This document shows positions 33,865 to 41,664 of a stretch of 64,000 nucleotides of DNA, piece after piece. This DNA comes from Arthrobacter agilis (GTDB lineage: Bacteria; Actinomycetota; Actinomycetes; Actinomycetales; Micrococcaceae). Each line of letters opens with the position of its first letter. The stretch's first letter is position 1. Under the pieces are notes generated by a model that saw only the letters and a program-made list of their open reading frames with translations, was not told the DNA's origin and ran no database searches. The stretch is from contig NZ_VHIM01000003.1 of assembly GCF_006494655.1 (NCBI RefSeq), forward strand, positions 1 through 64,000, read 5' to 3'. Made by a program: the position numbers and the translations under genes.

Positions 33865-35112
33865 ATGAGCACCACCGACACGGAGCGTGCGGCCGCCCTC
33901 CGCCGCATGAAGCTGGTCGCCACCGGGTTGCTGGCCGTGATGGCCGTGATCTTTGTGATCGCGTTCGCGCTCCAGGACACCTACCCATGGCTCCAGTACG
34001 TGCGAGCCGCCGCCGAGGGCGGGATGGTGGGCGCCCTCGCCGACTGGTTCGCCGTCACTGCGCTCTTCAAGCACCCGATGGGGCTGAAGATCCCCCACAC
34101 CGCGATCATCCCGCGCAAGAAGGACCAGATCGGCGAGTCGCTCGGGCAGTTCGTGGAGGAGAACTTCCTGTCGGAGGAGGTGGTGCGCTCCAAGCTGGAT
34201 TCCGCGCGCATAGCCCAGAAGGCGGGGGCGTGGCTGTCGAAGCCGGAGAGCGCGGACCGCGTGGCCGCCGAGGGCGCGGCACTGATCCGCGGCATGTTCA
34301 CGGTCCTGGACGACGACGCCGTCCAGAGGGTGATCGAGTCGATGGTGCGGAAGCACCTGCTCGATCCGCCCTGGGGACCACCGCTGGGCACGATCGCAGA
34401 GCGGATCTTCGCGGAGGGGCATCATCACCGCCTCGTCGATCTGCTGGTGGACCGCACGGCCGACTGGGTGGATGCGAACTACGCCGTGGTCACGCGTGTC
34501 GTGGCCCAGCGCTCTCCCACCTGGGTGCCCCGACTGGTCGACGGCGTTGTCGGGGACCGCGTCCACGCGGAGCTCTCGAAGTTCATCCGGGCCGTGCAGG
34601 CGGACCCGCAGCACGACGTCCGGATCTCGATCGACACCTATCTGCGGGACCTGGCCCAGGACCTGCAGCACAAGCCGGAGACCATTGCGAAAGCGGAGGA
34701 GATCAAGGGCCAGCTCCTCGACGATCCGCGGGTGCGGGATCTCACCGCCCGCACGTGGTCGACCATCAAGGCGGCCCTCCTCGAGGCCGTCAACGACCCC
34801 GAGAGTGAGCTCACCACCAACTTCACGGCTGCCGTGCGGGATTTCGGCTCCCGCCTGGCGAACGACGACGAACTCGCCGGCAAGGTGAACCGGTGGGTGG
34901 CCGATGGCGCCTCGTACGCCGTCCGCACCTACCGCAGTGAGATCGCCGGGGTCATCTCCGAGACCGTGGGCCGCTGGGACGCCGAGGAGACCTCCCGCAA
35001 GATCGAACTGCAGGTCGGCAAGGACCTGCAGTTCATCCGCATCAACGGCACGGTGGTCGGCTCACTGGCAGGGCTGGTGATCTTCACCGTGGCCCATGCC
35101 GTCTTCGGTTAG
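33865..35112 (+). CDS. DUF445 membrane protein
   Basis: 415 residues from ATG 33865, preceded by GGGAGGG. One N-terminal membrane segment (about 17–37), then EGGMVGALADWFAVTALFKH, the DUF445 signature, a long helical cytoplasmic or extracytoplasmic body, and a C-terminal membrane anchor (about 393–412). DUF445 proteins (YheB/YjiN type) are of unknown function. It is convergent with the EcsC-like gene and overlaps its stop by 4 bp. Confidence 0.9.
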   Translation: MSTTDTERAAALRRMKLVATGLLAVMAVIFVIAFALQDTYPWLQYVRAAAEGGMVGALADWFAVTALFKHPMGLKIPHTAIIPRKKDQIGESLGQFVEENFLSEEVVRSKLDSARIAQKAGAWLSKPESADRVAAEGAALIRGMFTVLDDDAVQRVIESMVRKHLLDPPWGPPLGTIAERIFAEGHHHRLVDLLVDRTADWVDANYAVVTRVVAQRSPTWVPRLVDGVVGDRVHAELSKFIRAVQADPQHDVRISIDTYLRDLAQDLQHKPETIAKAEEIKGQLLDDPRVRDLTARTWSTIKAALLEAVNDPESELTTNFTAAVRDFGSRLANDDELAGKVNRWVADGASYAVRTYRSEIAGVISETVGRWDAEETSRKIELQVGKDLQFIRINGTVVGSLAGLVIFTVAHAVFG

Positions 35113-35390
35113 TCCCGCTTCTGCGGCGCGTCCCGGCCGGACAGCGCGAGGGCGCCTGCCAGTTCGCCGGGGATGGTCTGCGGCAGGGGCCCGAAGGCCT
35201 CGCGCGTTGTTTTGATGACGGCCTTGCCCATCAGGTGGTTGCCGGTCCCGCCGATCACAGCACCGGCTCCGAACGGCAGCGCACGGCCAAGCATGAAGCC
35301 GCCCTGCCTGGCCAGGAACTTCCTGAGGAAGCGCCGCTGGATGGATCCCGTGATGGTCCTGACCATCGAGGTGGGCGCGGCCTTGTTCAC
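35109..35390 (-). CDS. EcsC-like protein, C-terminal part (probable frameshifted continuation)
   Basis: 93 residues from a GTG that overlaps the upstream stop as GTGA. It continues the sequence logic of the upstream ORF: deletion of one base in either 5-base homopolymer at the junction gives an uninterrupted join reading QLVNKAAPTSMVRTITGS. It contains RALPFGAGAVIGGTGNHLMG, a glycine-rich segment expected in the C-terminal half of EcsC-like proteins. I read it as the second half of one gene, though two coupled genes cannot be excluded. Confidence 0.6.
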   Translation of the reverse strand: MNKAAPTSMVRTITGSIQRRFLRKFLARQGGFMLGRALPFGAGAVIGGTGNHLMGKAVIKTTREAFGPLPQTIPGELAGALALSGRDAPQKRD

Positions 35391-35893
35391 GAGCTGCCCC
35401 CAGTACTGGGGGCGCCCTGCCCTGCGGAGGCGCCGAGGATCGAGCGGATCAGGGCCGATCCTTCCTCACCCATGAGGATCGCCATCACCATCGCCCGGGA
35501 TCGCTCGGGGTCATCGGTGTTGACCCCGTGCAGTTCCGCGATGGACTCCGCGTAGAGGGCGGTCGCCTCGAGGAAGCCGACCGTCGCCGCGGCGGACAGC
35601 CCGAGCGAGGCCAGAGTGCCGACCGTCGGTACCACGGCGGTCGCACCCACCGCGGCGCCGGCAACCGTCGTCGCGCGCAGGTAGTCGCGCTCGAGCAGCC
35701 GCGCCAGCTCTGCCGGAGAGGCCTCGGGGTGGCGCTTCCGCAGCCGGCGCAGGTTGGAGAGGATCAGGGGCCGCTGGACGTCCAGGGCTCGCTCGATCCC
35801 CCGGAGGATGGCGGGCTTGGGGTTGCCGTCCTTGTCGAAGAGGGACCCGTTGGCTGCCTTCACGGCAGGATTCTCCTTGGTACGGCCAAACAT
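35387..35893 (-). CDS. EcsC-like protein, N-terminal part (probable frameshift at its end)
   Basis: 168 residues. Start MFGRTKENPAVKAANGSLFD. A helical N-terminal region (RRLRKRHPEASPAELARLLE) and a hydrophobic glycine-rich stretch (VAGAAVGATAVVPTVGTLAS, about 78–97) match EcsC-family proteins, which are usually about 250–280 residues. The frame ends abruptly in GAPSTGGSS inside an 18-bp perfect palindrome (35396–35413) flanked by C5 and G5 runs. Function of the family is unclear; it is membrane-associated. Confidence 0.7.
   Translation of the reverse strand: MFGRTKENPAVKAANGSLFDKDGNPKPAILRGIERALDVQRPLILSNLRRLRKRHPEASPAELARLLERDYLRATTVAGAAVGATAVVPTVGTLASLGLSAAATVGFLEATALYAESIAELHGVNTDDPERSRAMVMAILMGEEGSALIRSILGASAGQGAPSTGGSS
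35396..35413. repeat. 18-bp perfect palindrome at the EcsC frame break
   Basis: GCCCCCAGTACTGGGGGC is fully self-complementary and contains two 5-base homopolymers. It lies exactly where the EcsC-like reading frame breaks, so it is a likely site of slippage, in the cell or during sequencing. Confidence 0.7.
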
Positions 35894-36066
35894 CGTGGTC
35901 CTTCCGCAGTGCGTTCGATAGTGCTGGGTGGGCGCTGCCCCGAGTCTAGGCGGGGCGGCTGGCCGGGCCGGGGTGTTTCCGCCGACGGCACAGGCGTTGT
36001 GCCCGTGCCGGTGACCGTGGGCATCCGACGGACGGGCTCGGTCACCGGACGGGCCCGGTTAAAGGA

Positions 36067-36102
36067 CGAAGGGCCCCACTGCTGTCGCAGTGACGCCCTT
36101 CG
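36067..36102 (-). terminator. Terminator of the glsB-like gene
   Basis: Stem CGAAGGGC/GCCCTTCG enclosing a second stem CACTGC/GCAGTG with TGTC loop, 33 bp after the stop at 36135, followed on the minus strand by TCCTTTAA. Confidence 0.65.
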
Positions 36103-36134
36103 GTGGCTGGTCCCCCACGGTCCAGCCGGACCTG

Positions 36135-36404
36135 CTAGACGCGCGAGCCCTTGCGGCCGGTGAGTGCGCCGTAGATGACGAGCACGATCAGCGAACCGCC
36201 GATGGCGAGCAGCCAGGTGGAGATGGAGAAGAAGCTGTCCACTCCGACTCCGAAGATGGCGCTACCGATGAATCCGCCGAGCAGTGCGCCGACGACGCCG
36301 AGGATCAGCGTGATGATCCATCCGCCTGCCTGGCGGCCGGGGAGGATCATCTTTGCGATCGCTCCGGCGATGAGTCCCAGAATAAGCCAGCCGATAATTC
36401 CCAT
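36135..36404 (-). CDS. GlsB/YeaQ/YmgE family stress-associated membrane protein
   Basis: 89 residues from ATG 36404 with AAGGAG upstream. Three short membrane segments and the family start MGIIGWLILGLIAGAIAKMI, then ILGVVGALLGGFIG. Members are small transglycosylase-associated stress proteins of unknown activity. The mRNA leader contains a strong 12-bp hairpin just before the ribosome site, and the upstream region carries TAAGCATGCT, as before the DUF2382 gene. Confidence 0.9.
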   Translation of the reverse strand: MGIIGWLILGLIAGAIAKMILPGRQAGGWIITLILGVVGALLGGFIGSAIFGVGVDSFFSISTWLLAIGGSLIVLVIYGALTGRKGSRV

Positions 36405-36738
36405 GTGATGCTCCTTGAGTGATGTGGGCTGCCCGTCCGGGGACGGGCAGCCGTTCAATAATGCGATGCACCGAAGCGCAACTTGCTCCAACTGTACTTC
36501 ATCAGCATGCTTAGGACGCAATCCTAGCACCACGATAATCCTCCTTAGCAAGGCATTGAGATGAAAATATGCCGAACTGTTGCCGAGGGCGGCTCCCCCC
36601 TCGGAGCGCGGTTTCGCCCGCATCCGCCCGTATGATGACGGGAGGCGAGCCGCCCTGGGAGTGAGCGGCAGAGTCAGTGAAATCGCTGGGGAATTCTCTC
36701 GAAACTGTCAATCGAACCAACCAGGAGGAGTTTTACGA
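36405..36738. other. Divergent promoter region between the glsB-like and DUF6458-like genes
   Basis: No gene is seen in these 334 bases. Nearest the glsB-like start is the hairpin GGCTGCCCGTCC/GGACGGGCAGCC (36427–36452, 2-nt loop), so the stem abuts the Shine-Dalgarno region on the minus strand. AGCATGCTTA lies at 36505–36514. The stretch 36453–36570 is clearly AT-richer than the genome and probably holds the promoters. Confidence 0.55.
36427..36452 (-). promoter_or_regulatory. 5'-leader hairpin before the glsB-like gene
   Basis: A perfect 12-bp stem (GGCTGCCCGTCC with its complement) ends 22 bp upstream of the start codon. It could stabilise the mRNA or control ribosome access. It has no T-tract, so it is not a normal terminator. 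Confidence 0.5.
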
Positions 36739-36993
36739 ATGCGCATCGGATCATCGATATTCCTAATTGCACTCGGTGCAATTGTTGCTTTTGCCGTGCA
36801 GGTGCAGGTCAGCTTCATCGATCTCGCCCTGGTCGGGTACATCCTGATGGGCGTGGGGGTCGTCGGCCTGATCGCCTCCCTGGTGCTGGCGGCACCCCGC
36901 AGGCAGGCCCGCGTCTCCGAATCCCGCTCGATGGTCGACCCCGCCACGGGCGAGACCGTCACGCGCAGGGAGTCGCGCGACACGGGCCTCTGA
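36739..36993 (+). CDS. Small DUF6458-like membrane protein
   Basis: 84 residues from ATG 36739 with AGGAGGAG upstream. Two membrane segments: SIFLIALGAIVAFAVQVQV and VGYILMGVGVVGLIASLVLA. A polar tail with ETVTRRESRDTGL follows. The layout and RIGSSIFLIALGAI start match DUF6458, a small actinobacterial membrane family of unknown function. Confidence 0.8.
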   Translation: MRIGSSIFLIALGAIVAFAVQVQVSFIDLALVGYILMGVGVVGLIASLVLAAPRRQARVSESRSMVDPATGETVTRRESRDTGL

Positions 36994-37024
36994 GTCCCGC
37001 GCGCCGCTGCGCGTACGACGAGAG

Positions 37025-37058
37025 AAGGGCCGGAGCACAGCTCCGGCCCTTTCTTTGT
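37025..37058 (+). terminator. Intrinsic terminator after the DUF6458-like gene
   Basis: AAGGGCCGGAGC and GCTCCGGCCCTT form a perfect 12-bp stem with ACA loop, followed by TCTTTGT. Confidence 0.8.
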
Positions 37059-37091
37059 GTCCGCTTCACGCTGTGCGGTGGCAAATAGTGC

Positions 37092-37121
37092 TTGACGTCA
37101 CACCTAAAACGGATCTAGAGT
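37092..37121 (+). promoter_or_regulatory. Putative promoter of the fructose operon
   Basis: TTGACG (37092–37097) and TAGAGT (37116–37121) with an 18-bp spacer. A repeated CAAACGAAGACAAAG pattern directly downstream (about 37125–37140) is where a DeoR/FruR repressor could bind. The start codon is at 37169. Confidence 0.45.
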
Positions 37122-37168
37122 CACTCAAACGAAGACAAAGCAACATCACCAGGACAACGGAGTCGACC

Positions 37169-37936
37169 ATGTTCGCGGAAGAGCGCTACCGGCAGATCAG
37201 CAGCCTCGTCACCACCGACGGCCGTGTCACCGTGGCCGGCCTCTCCTCCCGTTTCGGCATCACCAAGGAGACGGTCCGGCGGGATCTCGCCCTGCTCGAG
37301 ACCGACGGCGTCCTGCGCCGCGTCCACGGCGGCGCCATCGCCGGGAGCGGCGCCACGACGACCGAGTCCAGCCTCACCAGCCGCTCCTCCCGCCACGCCG
37401 ACGAGAAGAAGCGCATCGCCCACGCCGCGCTCTCGCTGGTACCCGACTCCGGCGCCGTCGTCCTCGATGCGGGAAGCACCACCGGCGCCCTGGCCGAACT
37501 CCTCGTGCAGGAGGCCCGGCAGGACCTCTCGGTCATCACCCACTCCGTGCCGATCGCCGCGATGATCTCCGGGGCAGGCCTGAGCGTGGACCTCGTGGGA
37601 GGCCGGGTCCGCGCCCTGACCAGTGCTGCCGTGGGCAGCAGCACGGTGGCCCACTACGCGCGGCTTCGTGCGGACGTGGCCTTCCTCGGCGTGAACGGGC
37701 TCGGCGCAGACTTCGGCCTGAGCACCCCGGACGTGGACGAGGCCGCCGTCAAGACGGCGATCGTCCATTCCGGGCGTCGTGTGGCCCTTCTCACGCACTC
37801 ATCCAAATTCGACGAGGAGACACTCGTCAGCTTCGCCCACCTGGAGGACATCGATGTACTCATCACAGACCAGGCACCCCGGGGTCCCCTCGTGGATGCA
37901 CTCTTCGACGCCGGCGTGGAGGTGATCGTCGCGTGA
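37169..37936 (+). CDS. DeoR-family regulator of the fructose operon (FruR type)
   Basis: 255 residues from ATG 37169. The N-terminal winged HTH is MFAEERYRQISSLVTTDGRV…FGITKETVRRDLALLE with the DeoR fingerprint VLRRVHGGAI. The C-terminal DeoRC sugar-phosphate sensor (about 75–250) includes LDAGSTTGALAE. It overlaps fruK by 4 bp (GTGA) and is the first gene of the operon, so it likely autoregulates and responds to fructose 1-phosphate. Confidence 0.92.
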   Translation: MFAEERYRQISSLVTTDGRVTVAGLSSRFGITKETVRRDLALLETDGVLRRVHGGAIAGSGATTTESSLTSRSSRHADEKKRIAHAALSLVPDSGAVVLDAGSTTGALAELLVQEARQDLSVITHSVPIAAMISGAGLSVDLVGGRVRALTSAAVGSSTVAHYARLRADVAFLGVNGLGADFGLSTPDVDEAAVKTAIVHSGRRVALLTHSSKFDEETLVSFAHLEDIDVLITDQAPRGPLVDALFDAGVEVIVA

Positions 37937-38952
37937 TCCTGACACTCACGGCCAATCCCAGTATCGACCGCACCGTCGAACTGACCAGCCCTCTCGCCCG
38001 GGGCGCCGTCCAGCGTGCTGTCCGCGTGGTGCAGGAGGCAGGCGGCAAGGGCGTCAACGTCAGCCGGTCGCTCGCGATGTCGGGCACGCGCACGCTCGCC
38101 ATCCTCCCGGGCGACGACGACGACCCCGTACTCACGGGCCTCCGGAGCGCCTCGGTCCCGTTCCGCAACCTGCCCATCCGGGCGGGTCTGCGCACCAACA
38201 CGGCGATCACCGAACCCGACGGCACCACGACGAAGATCAACGAACCCGGACCCGTGCTCTCGCCGGCCCAGCTGGACGAGCTGCTCGCCGTCGTGGTGGC
38301 GGAGAGCGACGGCGCGGACTGGCTCGTGCTCGCGGGTTCGCTCCCTCCGGGGGTGCCGTCGACGTTCTACACGACGGTGACCGCTGCGGTCCGGAACGCC
38401 CACGGACTCTCCGCCCCCCTCATCGCGATCGACTCCTCCGGAGAGCCACTCATCGAAGCCGCCGCCGGATTCCCTGCTCCCGACCTGCTCAAGCCCAACG
38501 CCGAGGAACTCAGCGAACTGACAGGCATCGGTTCCGGCGACGAGCTGGAGCAGGACCACGAACTGGCGGCCAAGGCCTGCGCGGTGCTCATCACCGCAGG
38601 GGTCGGGGCGGTCCTGGCGACCCTCGGCTCGAAGGGCGCCCTCCTCGTGACCAACGCGGGGGCATGGCACGCCGTGCACCCTCCGGTCACGGCACGCTCG
38701 ACGGTCGGCGCGGGAGATTCCGCGCTGGCCGGCTACCTGCTGGCGCACAGTGCAGGCGAACTCCCGGAGAACTGCCTGCGCCAGGCTGTTGCCCACGGGT
38801 CGGCGGCAGCAGCCCTTCCCGGTTCCACCGTTCCATCGCTCGACCAGACAACGCCGGCCGCCGTCGCGGTCACTCCCCTCATGGTCACGCTGCCCGTGAT
38901 CGAACCAAGCGCTGCCGGATCCGCCGGACCGCAAGCACAGGAGGAATTCTGA
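37933..38952 (+). CDS. fruK: 1-phosphofructokinase
   Basis: 339 residues from GTG 37933. It phosphorylates fructose 1-phosphate to the 1,6-bisphosphate. PfkB fold: LTLTANPSIDRTVEL at the N-terminus, GGKGVNVSRSLA (37–48), and GAGDSALAG with catalytic Asp about 262. The C-terminal 20–25 residues (Pro/Ala/Gly-rich) exceed the usual length. It lies between the regulator and the PTS gene, with the stop overlapping the next start. Confidence 0.94.
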   Translation: MILTLTANPSIDRTVELTSPLARGAVQRAVRVVQEAGGKGVNVSRSLAMSGTRTLAILPGDDDDPVLTGLRSASVPFRNLPIRAGLRTNTAITEPDGTTTKINEPGPVLSPAQLDELLAVVVAESDGADWLVLAGSLPPGVPSTFYTTVTAAVRNAHGLSAPLIAIDSSGEPLIEAAAGFPAPDLLKPNAEELSELTGIGSGDELEQDHELAAKACAVLITAGVGAVLATLGSKGALLVTNAGAWHAVHPPVTARSTVGAGDSALAGYLLAHSAGELPENCLRQAVAHGSAAAALPGSTVPSLDQTTPAAVAVTPLMVTLPVIEPSAAGSAGPQAQEEF

Positions 38953-41072
38953 TGTCCGATCTCATCACTCCGGAGCTCGTCGCTCTGGACCGGGACCTGG
39001 GGAGCGAACGCTCCTCCGTGATCCGCTTCCTCGCGGAGCAGGTCGCCGCGCAGGGCCGCTCCACCGAGGTGGACAGCCTGTACGCCGACGCCCTCGCTCG
39101 CGAGGAGAAGACGTCCACGGGAGTTCCGGGTGGCATCGCCATCCCCCACTGCCGTTCGAAGGCCGTCTCCGAGGCGACGCTGGCCATGGCCCGCCTGTCG
39201 CCCGCCGTCGACTTCGGCGCCAAGGACGGCCCCGCCGACCTCGTCTTCTTCATCGCCGCCCCCGACGGCGCCGACCAGGAGCACCTGAAGCTCCTGTCCA
39301 AGCTCGCACGGTCCCTCATCAGGAAGGACTTCACCGCGTCCCTGCGTGCCGCGCAGTCCCCGGCCGACGTCGTCGCGCTCGTCAACGGGGCACTCGGGAT
39401 CGGGGATTCGCCCGCAACGGCCCCCGTCGGCGCCGGGGCCCATACCGCCGGTGCTTCCGGGGCTTCCGGGGCTGCGTCGGGTGAGGACGCCCGTGCCGCC
39501 GAAGCGGCAGCCACGCTCGAGACCTCCCCGGCCGGGGCGGACACGAGGGGCCCTGCCGTGGAGCGCAGCGCGACCGGCGGCGGCGAGGTCCGCCGACTCG
39601 TGGCCGTCACGGCGTGCCCCACCGGTATCGCCCACACCTACATGGCCGCCGACTCCCTGGTCGCGGCCGCGAAGGAGCGCGGCATCGACCTCCAGGTCGA
39701 GACCCAGGGCTCCTCCGGCGCCACACCCCTGGACCCAGCGGTCATCGCGGCGGCCGACGCCGTGATCTTCGCCGTCGACGTCGATGTCCGCGACAAGCAG
39801 CGCTTCGCCGGCCTCCCCGTCATCTCCTCCCCCGTGAAGCGGGGCATCGACGAGCCCGGCGAGATGGTCGAGGAAGCCGTGGCTGCCGCCGGTAACCCGA
39901 ACGCCCGCCGCGTCGCAGGCACCGCCGGTGACCAGCAGGCGGACGACGACGGCGGCAGGGACAGCATCGGCAGCACCCTGAAGCGGGCCCTGCTCACGGG
40001 CGTGAGCTACATGATCCCGTTCGTCGCAGGCGGTGGCCTCCTCATCGCCCTCGGATTCCTCCTCGGCGGATACCTCATCACCGAGACGGCGGACGCGGTC
40101 GTCCTCGACAACAGCCTCGCCAACCTGCCCGACGGCGGTCTGGCCACCTATCTCGGGGCCGTCGCCTTCAAGATCGGCCAACTGTCGCTCGGCTTCCTCG
40201 TCCCGGCCCTGGCCGGCTACATCGCCTACGCCCTGGCCGACCGGCCGGGGATCGCGCCCGGTTTCGTCGCCGGCGCCGTGGCAGGCTTCATGGGCGCCGG
40301 ATTCCTCGGCGGTATCGTCGGTGGCCTGCTCGCCGGCTATGTGGCCATGATGATCGGCCGCCTGGCGGTCCCACGATGGCTGCGGAGCCTGATGCCCGTG
40401 GTCATCATCCCGCTCCTCGCCTCGATCGTCGCGTCGGGTCTCATGTTCCTCCTTCTCGGCGGTCCCATCGCAGCCATCACGGCCGGGCTGAACACCTGGC
40501 TCTCCGGCCTCACGGGCACGGCCGCCGTCGGCCTCGGCGTCATCCTCGGGCTCATGATGGCCGTGGACCTCGGCGGCCCCGTCAACAAGGTGGCCTACTC
40601 CTTCGCGGTCGCCGGTCTCGGTACGGGATCGATCGACAACCAGGCACCGTGGCAGATCATGGCTGCCGTGATGGCCGCGGGCATGGTTCCGCCCCTGGCG
40701 ATGGCGCTCGCCACCGTGCTGGACCGCCGCCGCTTCACCGTCGCCGAACGCGAGAACGGCAAGGCGGCCTGGCTGCTGGGCGCCGCCTTCATCTCCGAGG
40801 GTGCCATCCCGTTCGCGGCCGCCGACCCCCTGCGTGTCATCCCGGCCTCACTGCTCGGCTCGGCCGTCACGGGTGCCATCGTCATGGGAACGGGTGTGAC
40901 CTCGCAGGCTCCCCACGGCGGGATCTTCGTCTTCTTCGCCATCGGCAACGTGGTGATGTTCGTCCTCGCGATCATCGTCGGAACCATCATCTCGGCCCTC
41001 GCTGTGATCGGTCTGAAGCGCTACGCAACGAGCAAGAAGGCCGCCCCGGTCGCCGAGCCGGTTGCAGCCTGA
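38952..41072 (+). CDS. fruA: Fructose PTS permease EIIABC
   Basis: 706 residues from ATG 38952. Imports and phosphorylates fructose to fructose 1-phosphate. Domain order: EIIA (1–145, phospho-His66 in GGIAIPHCRSK), an Ala/Pro/Gly linker, EIIB (about 213–310, phospho-Cys222 in VTACPTGIAHTYMAADS), EIIC (about 335–700, about nine to ten membrane segments, SYMIPFVAGGGLLIALGFLL). A single-polypeptide EIIABC of the fructose class. The following gene is HPr; EI is not in the window. Confidence 0.95.
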   Translation: MSDLITPELVALDRDLGSERSSVIRFLAEQVAAQGRSTEVDSLYADALAREEKTSTGVPGGIAIPHCRSKAVSEATLAMARLSPAVDFGAKDGPADLVFFIAAPDGADQEHLKLLSKLARSLIRKDFTASLRAAQSPADVVALVNGALGIGDSPATAPVGAGAHTAGASGASGAASGEDARAAEAAATLETSPAGADTRGPAVERSATGGGEVRRLVAVTACPTGIAHTYMAADSLVAAAKERGIDLQVETQGSSGATPLDPAVIAAADAVIFAVDVDVRDKQRFAGLPVISSPVKRGIDEPGEMVEEAVAAAGNPNARRVAGTAGDQQADDDGGRDSIGSTLKRALLTGVSYMIPFVAGGGLLIALGFLLGGYLITETADAVVLDNSLANLPDGGLATYLGAVAFKIGQLSLGFLVPALAGYIAYALADRPGIAPGFVAGAVAGFMGAGFLGGIVGGLLAGYVAMMIGRLAVPRWLRSLMPVVIIPLLASIVASGLMFLLLGGPIAAITAGLNTWLSGLTGTAAVGLGVILGLMMAVDLGGPVNKVAYSFAVAGLGTGSIDNQAPWQIMAAVMAAGMVPPLAMALATVLDRRRFTVAERENGKAAWLLGAAFISEGAIPFAAADPLRVIPASLLGSAVTGAIVMGTGVTSQAPHGGIFVFFAIGNVVMFVLAIIVGTIISALAVIGLKRYATSKKAAPVAEPVAA

Positions 41073-41125
41073 CCCCCAGTCCGGTTGGCTGTACTGGATA
41101 CCACCCCACGAACAAGGAGCACATC

Positions 41126-41404
41126 ATGGCAGAACGCAAGGCAACAGTGGCTAGTCGCGTGGGACTGCACGCCCGCCCGGCATCGATCTTCGCCGAGGCC
41201 GCGGGTGACCTGCCCCTCGAGGTGACGATCGCCATGGACGGCGAGCCGGCAGAGGAGGCGATGGACGCCTCGAGCATCCTCTCGCTCATGAGCCTGGGCG
41301 CCTCGCACGGGGACGTCGTCGTCCTCCGCGCCGAGGGCGACGGCGCGGATGAGGCGCTGGAGGCCCTGGCCCGGATCATCGAGACGGACCACGACGCCGA
41401 ATAG
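41126..41404 (+). CDS. ptsH: PTS phosphocarrier HPr
   Basis: 92 residues from ATG 41126 with AAGGAG upstream. His15 in VGLHARPASIF is the EI phosphorylation site. The regulatory-site region AMDASSILSLMSLG has Ser49/Ser50, near the classic Ser46 position. It is the last gene of the fructose operon and delivers phosphate to FruA and probably DhaM. Confidence 0.95.
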   Translation: MAERKATVASRVGLHARPASIFAEAAGDLPLEVTIAMDGEPAEEAMDASSILSLMSLGASHGDVVVLRAEGDGADEALEALARIIETDHDAE

Positions 41405-41417
41405 GCGCACCAACCAC

Positions 41418-41458
41418 GAAGGGCACCATCCGCCGCATGACGGCGGATGGTGCCCTTC
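41418..41458 (+). terminator. Terminator of the fructose operon
   Basis: GAAGGGCACCATCCGCCG and its exact complement form an 18-bp stem with CATGA loop, 14 bp after the HPr stop. The following bases are not T-rich. The AT-rich stretch beyond (41550–41590) has no recognised gene. Confidence 0.8.
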
Positions 41459-41664
41459 TGGCGTCCCCAGCGCTTGGGAGCAGGCAGGCGAGTCCACCCG
41501 TTCTAATGGACGCACCGACCTGCCGTGCAACGATCCGCTGTCCCCCCACGGACAGCGGCAGTTACATAATCATTATTTTTGCATATGGTCATGAAAACGT
41601 GAACGCCGGTAGGACACGATTGAGTCACTTTTCCTTGCGCCCCGGCACTGCGACGGCACTCATG

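Noticed and set aside
33702-34671. Upstream extension of the GDPD–GH15 frame
   Set aside because: The extension overlaps the DUF445 gene on the other strand and has no domain. AGGAGAGG precedes GTG 33702.
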